From positions 18,430,342-18,494,341 of the forward strand of contig NC_135549.1 in NCBI RefSeq assembly GCF_964340395.1: a DNA stretch of 64,000 nt. The letters are read 5' to 3'. The notes beneath the pieces are model-generated. The model did not search any database and had not been told where the DNA came from. It was given only the letters and a program-made list of their open reading frames with translations. Made by a program: the position numbers and the translations under genes. This document shows positions 1-14,435 of this stretch, piece after piece. The DNA comes from Glandiceps talaboti (lineage: Eukaryota; Hemichordata; Enteropneusta; Spengelidae). Positions within the stretch are counted from its first letter, which is position 1. Every line of letters starts with the position of its first letter.

Positions 1-1767
1 CGTTGTCTTTAACATATTTGAGAATGCACAAGCTCTGATTGAATGTCAATCAGCTGGCTACAACATATTCTTCATTGAATGATTTTATAAAAAAAAAATC
101 TTCGGTAATGTTTGAATTAAACAGATTCATGTTTTCAAGTTTTATGGTGAGAGAGAACACCATGTATATTATATAAACAGTTGTATCTTATGTGATGGCA
201 TTGTCCCGAGGATTGCCAGAGTACCATGATATTATCCTAAGGAGATAACCACAGCGTGCCAGGTTATACACGTGTACCATATACGACATACATACAAAGT
301 ACAATAGTGCTAGTGAATATACAGAATGATCCTCAGATCGGTATTTCCTTGACTGTGCACACGTGAAAACAAACTAAACGAAACAATGCTGTATCTTTGT
401 AAGGTTCCGTTACACATAGTAGTTTTTCATTTTCTTTTTTTGAATAATTTCAAAACGTGTTCTTTGTAAACTGTTCTGGTTTACCAATTCTACGACTATA
501 TGTTCATGTACATATTCCAGAGAGGTTAGTGTACTACTTGTATATGAGAATTGCTGTGCCAAGACTCCATCAACTTTTGGAAGGAGAATCTTCCAGTGTT
601 TAACTCTGCTCATTATTTGTCACAAAACAATCATTCTCTTGAACAAATTACTTGTTAACAAAGGTTTTCCATGAGTTCCAAATTGGATAAAGCTGTATTA
701 TCCCCAGGTATGATCCCATATGAATTGTTTCATTTAAAATAGATGACAATGCCATCGTTGACCAATTTCAAGGATATTATGTTTTAATGAATAAAATGAG
801 TTTTTATGAAATGTACATAGTAACTGTGTGATAGTTTTTGATGTGGTTTTTACTGGTAAGGTTTATATTAGGTGTGGGTTGTTTGTTGTTGGTTCTTTTG
901 GTGTGTGTGTTTTTGTTTTTGTTTTGTTTTTGAGGGGGGGGGGGGGGGGTTAGCTGAAGCTACTTGATTTGACATAGTAACATTGCAAGTGTCTAATGTC
1001 AGTCAGCCAGTCTTAAGATATCTAATAGATGTCTACCTATGGAATACGTGATTTCTTGGCAGTGGTACAGTAACTGTTGCATGCACTAGGTTCATCTGTG
1101 TGTGTGTGTAATTGCACGGCCCCATGCAATGTTGTTGTCTGTAACCTGTGTTGTTCATGGATGTGTGTGTGTGAGTGTGAATATTTGCCTGATGTGTGCA
1201 ATAGGTTGGTGGGTGAGTGTGCCAGTCTGATTCTCTTAAGTTTGTTTGTCTATGTCTACATTAATTTTGATTGATTGATTGTCTATGTTTTTTTTTATTG
1301 TAACATCAATTTTTTCCATATACTAGTATTTCCTGTACCGTATGCTTTACCATAGTATATAAAACCAACAAGAAGTCATCTGAGATCACATTCCACGGAG
1401 TATCCTTTATCCTGCACTGTTTGTTATTCATGAAAACAAATGATGGATTGGTGTACACTTTCAAAGAAACAAATACTTTAACTTACTGACGACTTGAATA
1501 TAAAGTTTACATGTAAAGTTGCCTTTGTACAATAGACTTCAGGAATCCCAACGTCCTCTTTTAAGGTAAATTATGTTTCTTGATATTATAAAAGCAACAT
1601 GGAGTCTCAGCAACGCCTCTCCTTTACACATTGATAGCGAAGGAGAATTCACTTCTAAGGAAAGTACTTGTATGCATCCAGACCGAAAGGTGTTTAACAA
1701 GATGTAACTTGCGACTTCAATACAGCTTCGAAAGTCAATGAATGTTAATATATTTCGCCATACAATG
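1..1767. other. Non-coding stretch, no gene seen
   Basis: No open frame here looks like protein, and no repeated family was recognised. It holds a 16-base poly-G tract at 934-949 and loose GT-rich runs around 890-910 and 1095-1180. Nothing else is supported. Confidence 0.5.
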
Positions 1768-2230
1768 TTCGACCAACTGTATCTCTTAGTCTGTCTCAAG
1801 CTGTGCTAAAACTACCTACTAGCAGCAAGTTTCTCTATTGATCCCAGTGTAATCTTTCACTCCCTGGTGTTTAATTAGTGTACATTTCACCTGTGGAGTT
1901 TTAAAGTTGTCTACAGGATCATGAGGATAGTGAAACTGTGGGATATCTAATCTGGTATAATAAACAAAGTTGCAATGTTGTATTGTGTTGTAGTTGCTAA
2001 TTTAACATCAAATGTTGGAGTTGTTTGCTTACTGTCTGAGTGAAGTGATGAGTGAGTAAGTGTGTGTCATATTATCTGTGTAGTGACTAGCCAGCCTGGG
2101 TCTTATCAACAATATATTTACAATCATACATCAGGGAGTGAAAGATTACACTGTGATCAATAGAGAAACTTGCTGCTAGTAGGTAATTTTAGCACAACTT
2201 GAGACAGACTAAGAGATACAGTTGGTCGAA
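1768..2230. repeat. 99-bp inverted repeat with 265-bp spacer
   Basis: Positions 1768-1866 and 2132-2230 are reverse complements with only three mismatches. After the inner edge (GGTCGAA on the right arm) the similarity decays but can be followed about 20 bases further with a 5-base gap. Each arm holds the same TTTTAG splice-acceptor-like string followed by the same short open frame, which starts RQTKRYSWS in both orientations and then diverges. The right-hand frame stays open on the plus strand to 2426; a fold like TNF or C1q is only a weak visual impression. This could be an inverted partial exon duplication or a foldback transposon. Confidence 0.8.
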
Positions 2231-2849
2231 AATCGTTGCAGATGGCGTACTTGCTATTAAAAACGTTAGGATTTCTGCCACCACCGGTGCCAACTGGAGA
2301 ACCAAGAGTGACGGAGCTACAGTGATGCATCTAAATTCCGGGATATACCACGTGCCAGTTATTTCGTTACTAAAGGCACAGTTTAGTCACACGAATACGA
2401 TTGAATACGACCACATAATCATATGACGACACAGTTGTTGACAGTACCTATAAAACACAAATATTTATGATGCAATTATTTTGAAATTGCCTCAGTGAAA
2501 GTGAAACATCATTCCTTATTGATATATATTCGTTTATTGCCATGTGTACGTATAAACATGAATCAGGAGAGTGCTTACGATGTCACTTAAACAAACAAAA
2601 AAGTTAACATCAGTCACCACACAAAATAAATACGGGGTTAAAACCAGTCTCGTGAAACTTACGACAAACGTAAAACAGGACGAGTCAATCACTTGTGCAT
2701 GATAAATATCAACAAAAATTATTATTCCTCACTCGCAATGCGTATGCGCATAGTCCGGAATAGACAGGCAGTTAGTTGTGTTTTATGAAACCACCCTAGA
2801 ATTAGATTGAAACAACATACCTAGAAGTAGATTGAATTCAGTCATGAAA

Positions 2850-2947
2850 CATAAGGTACGCCGTAACAAGCGCCCTCATGCATCGGCTAACATGTTTGGG
2901 ACAGGCCGTCACAACGTACTTGTAACAGTCTGTAGTATGGTATAGGG
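2850..2947. mobile_element. MITE-like element, family A (diverged copy)
   Basis: It shares the string AAGGTACGCCGT, the CGCCCTCATGCATCGGC core and a CTGTTACA-type right end with copies at 16885-17003, 45168-45269 and 61190-61285 and with the foldback element at 25130-25695. The ends are roughly inverted. No protein is encoded. The boundaries are approximate because the termini are diverged. Confidence 0.5.
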
Positions 2948-5432
2948 GCGTGTAGTATTCTTAGATTGTTGTTTTCCTAGTCTACAGGCTAAATACAACA
3001 ACGTTTTGACTTGAATATATTTTCCTTCCCTTTATGGACAGAACACCACCTAATTGTATAGAGCGTAAATTTATACATTTGTAGTTAGCAGGATTCGCCT
3101 GATATTTTTCTTATATAAAAAAAACAACAACAATACGTGTCCCTGTGGTCTGTAGGTACACCCGTTACAGCTCTGTGTTCCAGATTGCTGTAGCTAAGCT
3201 TTAACAAGAGCGCCAACAACGACGAATCTTAGCTTTCAATTTAACCCACAATCTGTCTCTATAACTTTTACACACACTTTTATACAACATAATCGGCATT
3301 TAAGTGACGTATATTGTAAGGGTCGAGGACTTCTTGCTTGTTAAAAGTGATTTACTAGAATTGAAAGTGTTTCGTGACCACTTCAAATGACGTTTTGTCA
3401 TGCCAACGGACACTTACAGGCAACTGGAAAGAGCGCTATCACTACTGGTGCTGCTGCAAGGTTGCACTATGCAAATCATAACAAAAAGTGACTCCAGTCT
3501 GTGTCACACTTTTTACAGCGTTTATATTAGTGTAAAATAACAGCCCTGCTTCATTGTGTTGGTGAAGCCGTGTCGTTTACTCTGTTTCCTGGTTTTATCG
3601 TGAAATAGAAACATCCCCGACCATTTTACATGAAAGAGTCAGTAACCTTCATTTCCACCATATAAAGGTTCATGTTCTAACAATTAGAAATATATATTGA
3701 TTAGGTACCAAGCAAACATTATAATTCCGAATCCCAACCAAACCACCCCCGAAAACGCCTACGGCGAAATATCGGGTATTTTTTAACCGTAAAGCTTGGA
3801 AACATGCGCTTTTTCTGTTGTACAGTGTGTAGAAGTTGAAATATCGTGTAAAATTGTTCGCATTGCTTCCTAGTCGTAGTTTTATTATTATTTATAATCA
3901 TTTTCTTTAGTTCAGGTCATATCCCTACTTGTCGTCAAATGTAAATATATGCATGTCTGCATGTTTGTCCATGGATCTGTAGATCATCAATGTAGGGTTA
4001 AAAAAGAAACTTAATTCATTTAGTTTGGGATTGGAGGGGTTGTGGACTATTATAGTTCTCATCCGACAAACACGATTTTATTTTAATGCAAGCTGTGTTT
4101 CACCCCTATAGTATAGATACAAATGAGAAATGGAAGACGTTGTGAATGCATGTCATTAAAATCATAGACCAGGGTCTATGCTAAAAATACAATAAAAGAG
4201 CTTGTTTGTCACTACATAAACTTACCGGCTTTAAATTCATACTATTTATATACTTTATATTCATACTGATTTCAAATTGATTGTGCTGTCTGAAACAGTT
4301 ATCAGTCATTTGCCAATTATAGTTAGAAGTTAATGTTTTATCCTACATTGAACTATTGATCTCGCTCGCCCCTTTATAGTACTAGGCGATTGAGTTCAGC
4401 GCAAGACCACACTAGCCAAACACTTCTAAAGTTTTATCACTAGATTTGTATATTTAGTATACTGTGAGATTATATATTAAACGGGGTTACAATGTTTACG
4501 AGCACCTGTGATCATTCAGTACTCAAGGTATATAAACTTATCACCACATATCATACCTGTAGCAATCGGGATTTTACACTCGACATTTACATTATATGTA
4601 CCGGGAATGGCTTCATTAAGTTCATGTACTACCATCGTTACAATAGTAAATCAAACTTTACTATTGTCAAGGTCATGGGTGACTCAAGGTGAGACATCGT
4701 TATTGGCCAAAATACAAATATTGGTCAGAAAATTGCATAATTTGTTTTCGACAAAACATGTCTTCATCTATCACGGCTACCGAGCAGAAATTAGAGTAAA
4801 TGAAACGTCCACTCGGTCTTGAATCGGAATGTCAATGAACCATGTAGTGTTTCCATAGCAATTCTCATCCATCAATCCCTAGAATAGTGCATCCCGTCAT
4901 AAAATAAAATGTAAAACACAACAACAATAACCCCAAGTAAACCATGCAAGGTTAGATAATAATCCTTGGTATATTTATTCAGGAACTACCTTGAAAATCA
5001 GGGCTTATTATTTATTGTAATAACCTGATTGTCTGACAATTTGTTACCTATTATATATGTTTTGCTAGTCATGTTATTAAGGAACAAATGATATCACATT
5101 TGACAATGTCACCACTTCATCCAAGGTGATCAAATAATTAACTTCCTGCCACTTTAGGTCCATCAGTCTCGTGTGTCGGTAGTCAATGTTACACCTGGTA
5201 GTAAACGCCATAGTTGTTTACGTTGTAAGAGTGGAACCTGAGTTTGTTGGATTTAATGTCGATCTTGTGGACACATGCAATGGCGGCGTTCTCAGTTTGT
5301 CGACATGTAATTGAAGCATGGCACACAGACTACACACTGCAATACTGTCTTCTTTTATTGTTTGACAGTGTAAAAGACGTCTGTCCTCTGATTTCACTTT
5401 ATTCAACTTCACTTCATCTAGTATATTGTTGT
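2948..5432. other. Non-coding stretch, no gene seen
   Basis: No supportable gene. A short string at about 4343-4367 (CATTGAACTATTGATCTCGC) is the end of a dispersed repeat that recurs near 23520-23545 and 35225-35255. The rest is unique-looking A+T-rich DNA. Confidence 0.45.
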
Positions 5433-5920
5433 CTCATCTCATCTCATCTCATCTCATCTCATCTCATCTCATCAAACCCCTTCTCTTCTCTTCTCTTCTC
5501 TTCTCTCTTCTCTTCTCTTCTCTTCTCTTCTCTTCTCTTCTCTTCTCTTCTCTTCTCTTCTCTTCTCTTCTCTTCTCTTCTCATAACACCTATTTCATCA
5601 CAATCACGCCAAATCACATCATATCTCATATCTCACCCCATCCCATAATACATCGTTTCATCACATCATATCATCAACTCTAGTCTCGTCTTGTCTAATC
5701 CCATCTCACCCCTTCTCTTCTCTTCTCTTCTCTTCTCTTCTCTTCTCTTCTCTTCTCTTCTCTTCTCTTCTCGTCTCGTCTCTTCTCGTCTCTTCTCTTC
5801 TCTTCTCTTCTCGTCTCTTCTCTTCTCTTCTCTTCTCTTCTCTCTTCTCTTCTCTTCTCTTCTCTTCTCTTCTCTTCTCTTCTCTTCTCTTCTCCTCTCC
5901 TCTCCTCTCCTCCCTTTCCT
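5433..5920. repeat. Pentanucleotide arrays (CTCAT)n and (CTTCT)n
   Basis: (CTCAT)n occupies about 5433-5473, and nearly pure (CTTCT)n occupies 5482-5582 and 5708-5920 with CTCGT interruptions near 5770-5815. Long apparent frames of Leu/Phe/Ser or Arg/Glu here are translations of the array. A purine-rich counterpart in opposite orientation lies at about 31500-31760, next to the inverted copy of the dispersed repeat that follows at 6005-6650. Confidence 0.95.
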
Positions 5921-6004
5921 GTTCCTTCCCGTCTTGTTTCATCTCAAGTCTCATCTGTCCTCTGACCAAATCTACTCACATTTCGATTCATCTCATTTTA
6001 TCCA

Positions 6005-6650
6005 CGAATCTGGTATAATCTAGTCCAATTTAAACAAATGTATTGTCATAGAATCCCTATTTACAATTATATCATAAAATACATATTCAAGAGAATGTCG
6101 TGCAGAGGTTGACAATAGTTACTCAATACATACAAACTAACACAACCCACGTGACATATCAGACGCTGTCCTAAATACAATGCCACCAATGTATCTCTTC
6201 AGGTGAATTAAACAACATTGTTTACTCATGCTTGTTTACGTCTGTCTTATTTTACTGCTTTATTGGCAATAAGTCAAGAACTGATTGTTGGTTTATACCT
6301 GAATAACGAAAGTCTGTCATTCGTTGACACGTTGGAATTTTGATATCATATCATGACGTATATGGTCAGGTACGTGTGCTGATACTCAGGCACGTCAATA
6401 CGTGAGTTAATGTACTGTCAAGACACGCGGTCAAAAAGTTCATACATTGCCAAACTTTACAGTTGCTTTCACCAAGCTGTGCGGCATACCACCTGAATGT
6501 ATCCCTTTATGTGTTGAGTACCCCGAGATGACCTATACATACACTCCCCTTTGAGCTACTACCCTTTGTTATGGAGATGACGTCATTCTTCTCAAGTCTT
6601 GAGATGTAAGTGACAACTGAAAACAAATATACGCATGAATACAACTGGAG
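6005..6650 (+). repeat. Dispersed repeat, copy 1 (inverted mate at 30755-31400)
   Basis: The plus strand here matches the reverse complement of about 30755-31400 over roughly 600 bases with indels. Shared blocks include GAATGTCGTGCAGAGGTTGA, AACTAACACAACCCACGTGA and GTTTATACCTGAATAACGA. The mate carries a 111-codon open frame (30757-31092, minus) while this copy is interrupted in the same frame, so any coding past is decayed here. Family not recognised. Confidence 0.75.
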
Positions 6651-7560
6651 ACCGATAATTACAAACTTTCACCTCATAAATAGATGCCGACTATGCTTGT
6701 GACGGTTGACTTATTTAGTTTTTGTTGCAGACATTTAAACTGGACGAACTTATACATTCACTTTTTCGTGGTATTTCACAGAGATCGAAAAAATATAGTC
6801 GCTCTCATATGTACAGATATACAATATTCAATAACATTCAAAGGCTTTAATTAAAGGAAAAATTGCAGAAAAGCTAGCATAAGTATGATAATTTGTGTTA
6901 TAAAAAGTCGAAAAGTCAGATTTTTTCTTAAGTTACTTAATTATGACACTATAATTGTATACAGCAAAATTCTATATGAGACATACATCAAAAGACTGGT
7001 AAGGATGGATTATTTATTGTTGACATTCTCTTCCCTGAGCATTAAGTTATATTATTTGTGATAATAATATTTACAATATTTACAATTTTCGTCATTCTTT
7101 ACAATTTTAACAATGTATTTTTTTTTTAATTTGAAAAAAATATAGACTATTGCGTGTAATCCCGTATAATTCTAGTTTCAACCATTTTCGAGAAGAGATT
7201 AAAAATTTAAAAAAAAAAAAAAAAAATTCGGATTACTGTCATGCGCCAAATATCAATCGTCTTGCGCTAGCGTCACCATGCGTGACATTATTATGATGTC
7301 AAAACGTTCATCTTTATGCAAGACATATTGTTACACTTTCTATAGTTCCTGTTACTGTTAAGTTTTAGCTCAGACCACTAGGTTTTGGTGACGTCATAAT
7401 TTGAGTCTGTAAGAACTGACATTTCAGCTCCTATCTGTAGTATAAGACAGTAAGGTCCCAAGTCCTCACTGATCTAGTATGTAACAAAATATACAAATTC
7501 TAAATCAATGATTGGACTTCTGATTCAAGTAATTCTCCAAATCATGAGAACAATAAAATA
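6651..7560. other. Non-coding; probable 3' UTR of the first SLC10 gene
   Basis: Lies downstream (minus strand) of the stop codon at 7720. An AATAAA on the minus strand at 7018-7013 could be the polyadenylation signal. There is also an A17-type run near 7209-7226. No gene seen. Confidence 0.35.
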
Positions 7561-7562
<2 letters not shown>

Positions 7563-7612
<50 letters not shown>

Positions 7613-7640
7613 AGTGCGCGCGCGCGCGCGCGTGTGTGTG
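7563..7640. repeat. (GT)n/(GC)n dinucleotide repeat
   Basis: A (GT)n tract with a short alternating CG core at about 7617-7631. It sits in the inferred 3' UTR of the first SLC10 gene. Alternating purine-pyrimidine DNA of this kind can adopt the Z form; that is family knowledge, not shown here. Confidence 0.95.
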
Positions 7641-7719
7641 TCGTGTGTGCGTGTGTCCAGCTCAAAAACAGTTTGTTTTGATATTGCTAGATCATGGAAA
7701 GTTTGTTTTCAATCTTGAC

Positions 7720-9287
7720 TTAAGCTTGAATAACTTCAGAGTCTTCAGTACTGACAACTTCCTTATTTTCAGTCGGAGCTTCTGCATCAACCTCCACGTC
7801 TTTGACGGCTGGTATTTCTTCTTTGAAACCTTCATTTTCTATTCCATTGGACTGTTTTCCTTCTGTAATGTCAGACGGCTTCTCGTTTGTCTTGGTTTCC
7901 TCCATCGATTCCTCCTCGAGTCCAACTACGTCTTTCTTGAAAAACTTCTTATAGATGAGGTAGACACCTGCAATGGACATGCCGACTATGAAACTTATAA
8001 GACCGTGTAAAGCCGGTATGAGACCAGTCTTGACCCCCTGTAGTCCATCCTCCCTGAGAAGGGTTAGGTTGACAACGGTCAAGGCCAATGCCGTGTTTTG
8101 GATTCCTGTCTCAAACGCAATGGTGCGGCATTTCTTATGCTCTTGGCGGAGTGCCCACGGTATGGCATAACCAATGGCGAACGCCAACGTGGGAAGGAGG
8201 AAGCTAACGATGTAGGGTTTCCATGACGACTTGAACATCAACGGATTCATGAGACAGATAACTACCAAGGCAGAAACGATTCCCAATACAGTGATGATAC
8301 TGCAAACCTACAAAGAAAACACATGGCACAACTTTTTTACTAAATATAACTGAATAAATTCAAGTTTCGACCGTAATCAAAATAGCCTTATTGTCATGCC
8401 AACAAAGGATTCCGACTAGGATATCTCTGAGTAGGACAAACGATAGTCGGAATCCCTCGATTATTCTAGATGGACAAACAAAGTAAGTTTTTAGAAGTCG
8501 GACCGTATTTAACTTTACACGACCTTTGATCTACTTACCAGAGCAATTTTTGCCGCGTATTTCGGTAACTTCCATCTAATCAGCATCCCGAATACTCCAG
8601 GAATAAGGATAAGAATCAGTGCTATAATGATGTCCAAATATGGTAATGTGGCTGCAGCCTCGATCCAACTACGACTATATACGAATAACCATAGCGGCAT
8701 AAACGCCATGGCAAATATTGTTGAGAATGTGGTCATCACAATGCTGAGGGCAAAATAGAGAACGGTATGAATACAATGTTTATATGTGTTCTTATTACAA
8801 ACGATTACTTTTTACTTTGTTTTAAGTTTGTTTATTGTACTTAGAAGGAGTTTTTATGTCCAATAAATAGGTTATATGTTTCGCATCCATTTTATGACAT
8901 ATTGCGTTATCGGTGAATCTCATATATAGTTAATGACATTTACCTGAGACATGTATCTCCATCGGTTAGGTACGTCATCACGTTGGAGAGTGTACCCCCG
9001 GGGCAAGTAGCGATGGCCAAGGCACCAATGGCAACGGATGCTTCCAGATCACATGCCATAGCTAGACTCCAGCCCAGGAAAGGTGATATCAGAAACTGAC
9101 AACACAATCCAATGACTGGACCGATTGGTTTCTTGATGTTTTCCCAGACTTCTCTCAAAGTGATAGTAGCCCCCATTCCTATCATCATTACGACGAGTAC
9201 GAATATGATGATGACCTGGTTGGCTATTACCAGATGTTTTGGTGGTCCCTGTGGGCCAGTGATATTCGTAGAGTTGGTGTCTGCCAT
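7720..9287 (-). CDS. SLC10-family Na+-dependent (bile-acid-type) transporter, paralogue 1
   Basis: Coding exons are 9287-8944, 8743-8539 and 8307-7720, joined by GT-AG introns of phase 2 and phase 0, giving 378 residues. The family imports bile acids or other organic anions with Na+ across the plasma membrane. An extracellular N-terminus with NST/NIT glycosylation sites (residues 5-10) precedes a hydrophobic multi-span body. Na+-site residues known from bacterial ASBT structures are present: Gln64, Ser101-Asn102 in CPGGTLSN, Ser115 and Thr119, and Glu249/Gln253 in FETGIQN. From about residue 304 there is a 75-residue Glu/Lys-rich cytoplasmic tail. The start at MADTNST matches paralogues 2 and 3; an in-frame upstream Met at 9323 lies beyond a probable 3' splice site (AG at 9305-9304 or 9294-9293). 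Nearest relative by eye is paralogue 3 in exon 1 but paralogue 2 in exon 2. Substrate cannot be read from sequence. Confidence 0.93.
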
Positions 9288-9863
9288 TCTTCCTAATATA
9301 CACCTATGGAAATTAAATGGCATTCGTAAAATAATTTATAACAAGTGAGACCAGAAACGGACGGATGGTATTTCATGCAAACGAAAACCAGACAGCATAT
9401 TGAATAAGTAGGTTTTCCCTACTGTATACCAGACCTGTGGCTGACTCAAGGGACGGAATTCATCACGGCCACGACGCGTGTCTGTCATAGGGTCTCTCAG
9501 CTTACAGAGAACGGTAAATAAATGTCAACAAATACAAGTGAAATCAAAAAGAAATTTGCGATTAGGAGATTTATACTATAGATATTGTCATCACTCAAAG
9601 TATAGTGGTGGTAGTACACAGTGTATTATCCACAAGTTACACAAATAGAAAAACAGAAAATATGAAGACAGCAAAAAAAATGAAAAGATATGACGTTAAT
9701 TATTGGTCAATATCACACTGGTCACATTAATCATTTCACTGACGTGAAAGTTGACTTGTTACCATGCTTTCCAAACCAACACAATCAAATGTATGACAAG
9801 GTGTCATCTTTATATATGGGGAGGCATTCCAACATGCATTTGTAGGCAACCAAAAGAACCCTC

Positions 9864-11807
<1,944 letters not shown>

Positions 11808-11880
11808 CTGGGAATGTAATATGATGCTGGATACACGTATGGCTAGTGGCTGATATTGGGAGAAATGTAAGACCACTAGT
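11808..11880 (-). other. Predicted non-coding first exon of SLC10 paralogue 1
   Basis: On the minus strand a strong donor, CAG|GTAAGTA, ends an exon at 11808. Shortly before it is the string GTATCCAG, which also precedes the corresponding donor of paralogue 2. The 5' limit is not visible; 11880 is only a guess. Splicing to the acceptor upstream of the ATG at 9287 would remove about 2.5 kb. Confidence 0.45.
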
Positions 11881-12950
11881 CTATGGCATATGTTCTATAG
11901 TGGACTGAGGTGAGACTGAACTCAATTCGACTGGGGAATGGCCTTGTCACTCTGACTGCTTACTAAGTATTTATTTATCAATATCCGCTATGGAGCTGAA
12001 CACCTTGTGATTACTTTGACAATTTCTGCAGCAAATTTTCCCAATGTCACTCAAAGATACGTATTTTCTAACTCCATATATTTACTAAGACAAGTTCACG
12101 TCATATCGTCTATATAAAACCCGATGACCACTGTCCTTTTTAAAATGCAATACAACAGTAAAACAAGCACGTACCTTTAGAAAATTCAGGAGTTTGAGAA
12201 GTTAACTTCTGCGAGATCCGTCTTGTGGCGACAAGATGTACAACAGTATAAGAATGAGAGAACTTTGGGGGGGGGGGGGATAATCCTCCTAAAATGACCA
12301 ATCCAATGTGTACCAACAAAAAACGACATAAATTGTTGAGCGAAGGATATTGAAATAGTATTTATAGAAAGTGTCACTGTTTTGATGGTGTACGTATCAT
12401 ATGTTTATCTCTTGATACGGTCGGTCATAGGTCTGTTTTTCTCTCAAACCACCCCTTTTACGAATAATTAATTGACTGCACATGCACGCAAGTGCCATGT
12501 CATCGTTTGGGAAAATGAAGTGACCACAGGAACGTTTACATGTGTAAACAAAGACTGAACAGGTCGAGACGACCGTCAAAACCGGTACCGGTACTAGATG
12601 ACCAAGGTAACATGCCTGTCAATGTGCTGTAAAATTAACGAGCTACTTTCACCTGGTTTTGATAAGGGGAACGAGGGACAATATGATGTATTCATAACCA
12701 ACTGTTTGTTTTTGTATGCGACGAGCACGTTGCCTTGTGGTCAAAGCTCAGAACGCCAACTGTTCTGTACTTAAAGGTGAAATATAAGCTTAAAGAATTG
12801 GCTTTCTGAATTACCTTGCTTGACAACAAAGATAGAAGTGTAGAATGTAAGTTGATTTAAAGTGGATGCACGAGTTATAATGGAGAACCGTGTCTAGACT
12901 ATACTGGTAAATACACTGAAAATTAGTTGAATAGAAACAAATCGCCGTAT
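11881..12950. other. Upstream region of paralogue 1, no gene seen
   Basis: Should contain the promoter of paralogue 1, but I cannot point to a defined element. There is a 13-base poly-G tract at 12267-12279. Confidence 0.3.
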
Positions 12951-13800
12951 GCCTCACGAAGGTCTTTACTGGTATTGCTACATTTTATCGTCTGTCTCGA
13001 CGAAAGTCTTACTGGTATTACTACATTTTATTGTCTGCCTCGACGAAAATCTTACTGGTATTGCTACATTTTATCGTCTGCCTCGACGAAAATCTTACTG
13101 GTATTGCTACATCTTATCGTCTGTCTCGACCCAAGTCTTACTGGTATTACTACATTTTATCGTTGTCTAGACGAAAGTCTTACTGGTCATTGCTACACTG
13201 TATCGTCTGCCTCAACGAAAGTCTTACTGGCATTGCTACACTGTATCGTCTGCCTCAACGAAAGTCTTACTGGCATTGCTACACTGTATCGTCTGTCTCG
13301 ACGAAAGTCTTACTGGTATTGCTACATTTTATCGTCTGCCTCGACGAAAATCTTACTGGTGTTGCTACATTTTATCGTCTGTCTCAACGAAAATCTTACT
13401 GGTATTGCTACATTTTATCGTCTGCCTCGACCCAAGTCTTACTGGCATTGCTACACTGTATCGTCTGTCTCGTCGAAAGTCTTACTGGTATTGCTACATT
13501 TTATCGTCTGCCTCGACGAAAGTCTTACTGGTATTGCTACATTTTATCGTCTGCCTCAACGAAAATCTTACTGGTGTTGCTACATTTTATCGTCTACCTC
13601 AACGAAAATCTTACTGGTATTACTACATTTTATCGTTGTCTCGACGAAAGTCTTACTGGTATTGCTACATTTTATCGTCTGCCTCGACGAAAGTCTTACT
13701 GGTATTGCTACATTTTATCGTCCGCCTCAACGAAAGTCTTACTGACATTGCTACAGTGTATCACTTGACGAAAATCTCACAAACGTTGCTACATGTTATC
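12951..13800. repeat. 43-bp minisatellite, about 19 copies
   Basis: Unit approximately GAAAGTCTTACTGGTATTGC followed by TACATTTTATCGTCTGCCTC and GAC, 43 bases. Variants alternate AAGTC/AAATC, GTATT/GCATT and ATTTTA/ACTGTA. Because 43 is not a multiple of three and the unit has no stop, all three plus frames stay open for 180-270 codons; these frames are by-products. The last two units (13740-13800) are diverged. Diverged single units occur at 14372-14435 (reverse) and several in the foldback element at 25130-25695. Confidence 0.95.
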
Positions 13801-14371
13801 TTTCGCGATCGCTGAAATACGTCGTACTAATCAGTACTGTTCCATTTCATCACATGTTGTATCAATTTAACATATTACACTTTTGCATATTAACTGTAAA
13901 CCTGGAAATGTCCACTTAGTTTTGCTTCTTTCACACACAAAAAACATGTACAAAAACGTAAAAATAATTAAGTAATGACCAAAATGCCTTCTTGTACAAT
14001 GAACACAATATTCCAGTCTGGTAATTAGTAAAAAATATTTTTGAGAAGTAGCTGAAGACAATAAATTATCAGACCTATTTTCGCTTATTTCGCTGGAAAA
14101 CAAAAACGCGAAAATACGCGCATGTAGTGACTATTAAAATACCTCTTTTGTATTAAAGGTGCACCAGGCCTATTAGTATTTCTGAAAAATTAGTCTTTGA
14201 TAACTAGTTTGGAAGACTGTATAATCGCAAAATATTTATAGTGGCGAAAATATCTAGGTTAACTTAACAGATCGTCGCCAAATCACACACAGTATATTAC
14301 AATAGCGGTATTGGGGACATTATTATGAATTAATTTTTGTGTCTTTTTTTGAAGCAATACAGTAGCTTAAA

Positions 14372-14435
14372 AGATATCTGAGTTTTTGTTGCGCCAGACA
14401 ATGTGTAAATAGCATTGGTAAGATTTCACTTGAAC
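14372..14435 (-). repeat. Isolated diverged unit of the 43-bp repeat, inverted
   Basis: Reverse complement reads as a unit of the neighbouring minisatellite (AAATCTTACCAATGCTATTT, then a GTCTGGC-type end). It lies about 570 bases beyond the array in opposite orientation, suggesting the array arose inside a longer inverted-repeat element whose other arm is here. Confidence 0.55.

Noticed and set aside
5244-6023. Open frames of up to 134 codons on both strands
   Set aside because: They are translations of (CTCAT)n and (CTTCT)n arrays.
9285-9323. Start of SLC10 paralogue 1 at the upstream Met (MPFNFHRC)
   Set aside because: The extension lies upstream of a probable 3' splice site and has no equivalent in paralogues 2 and 3, which begin MAD.
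12951-13800. CRISPR-like array
   Set aside because: Repeats are directly adjacent with no unique spacers, and the DNA is clearly from an animal with spliced genes; it is a minisatellite.
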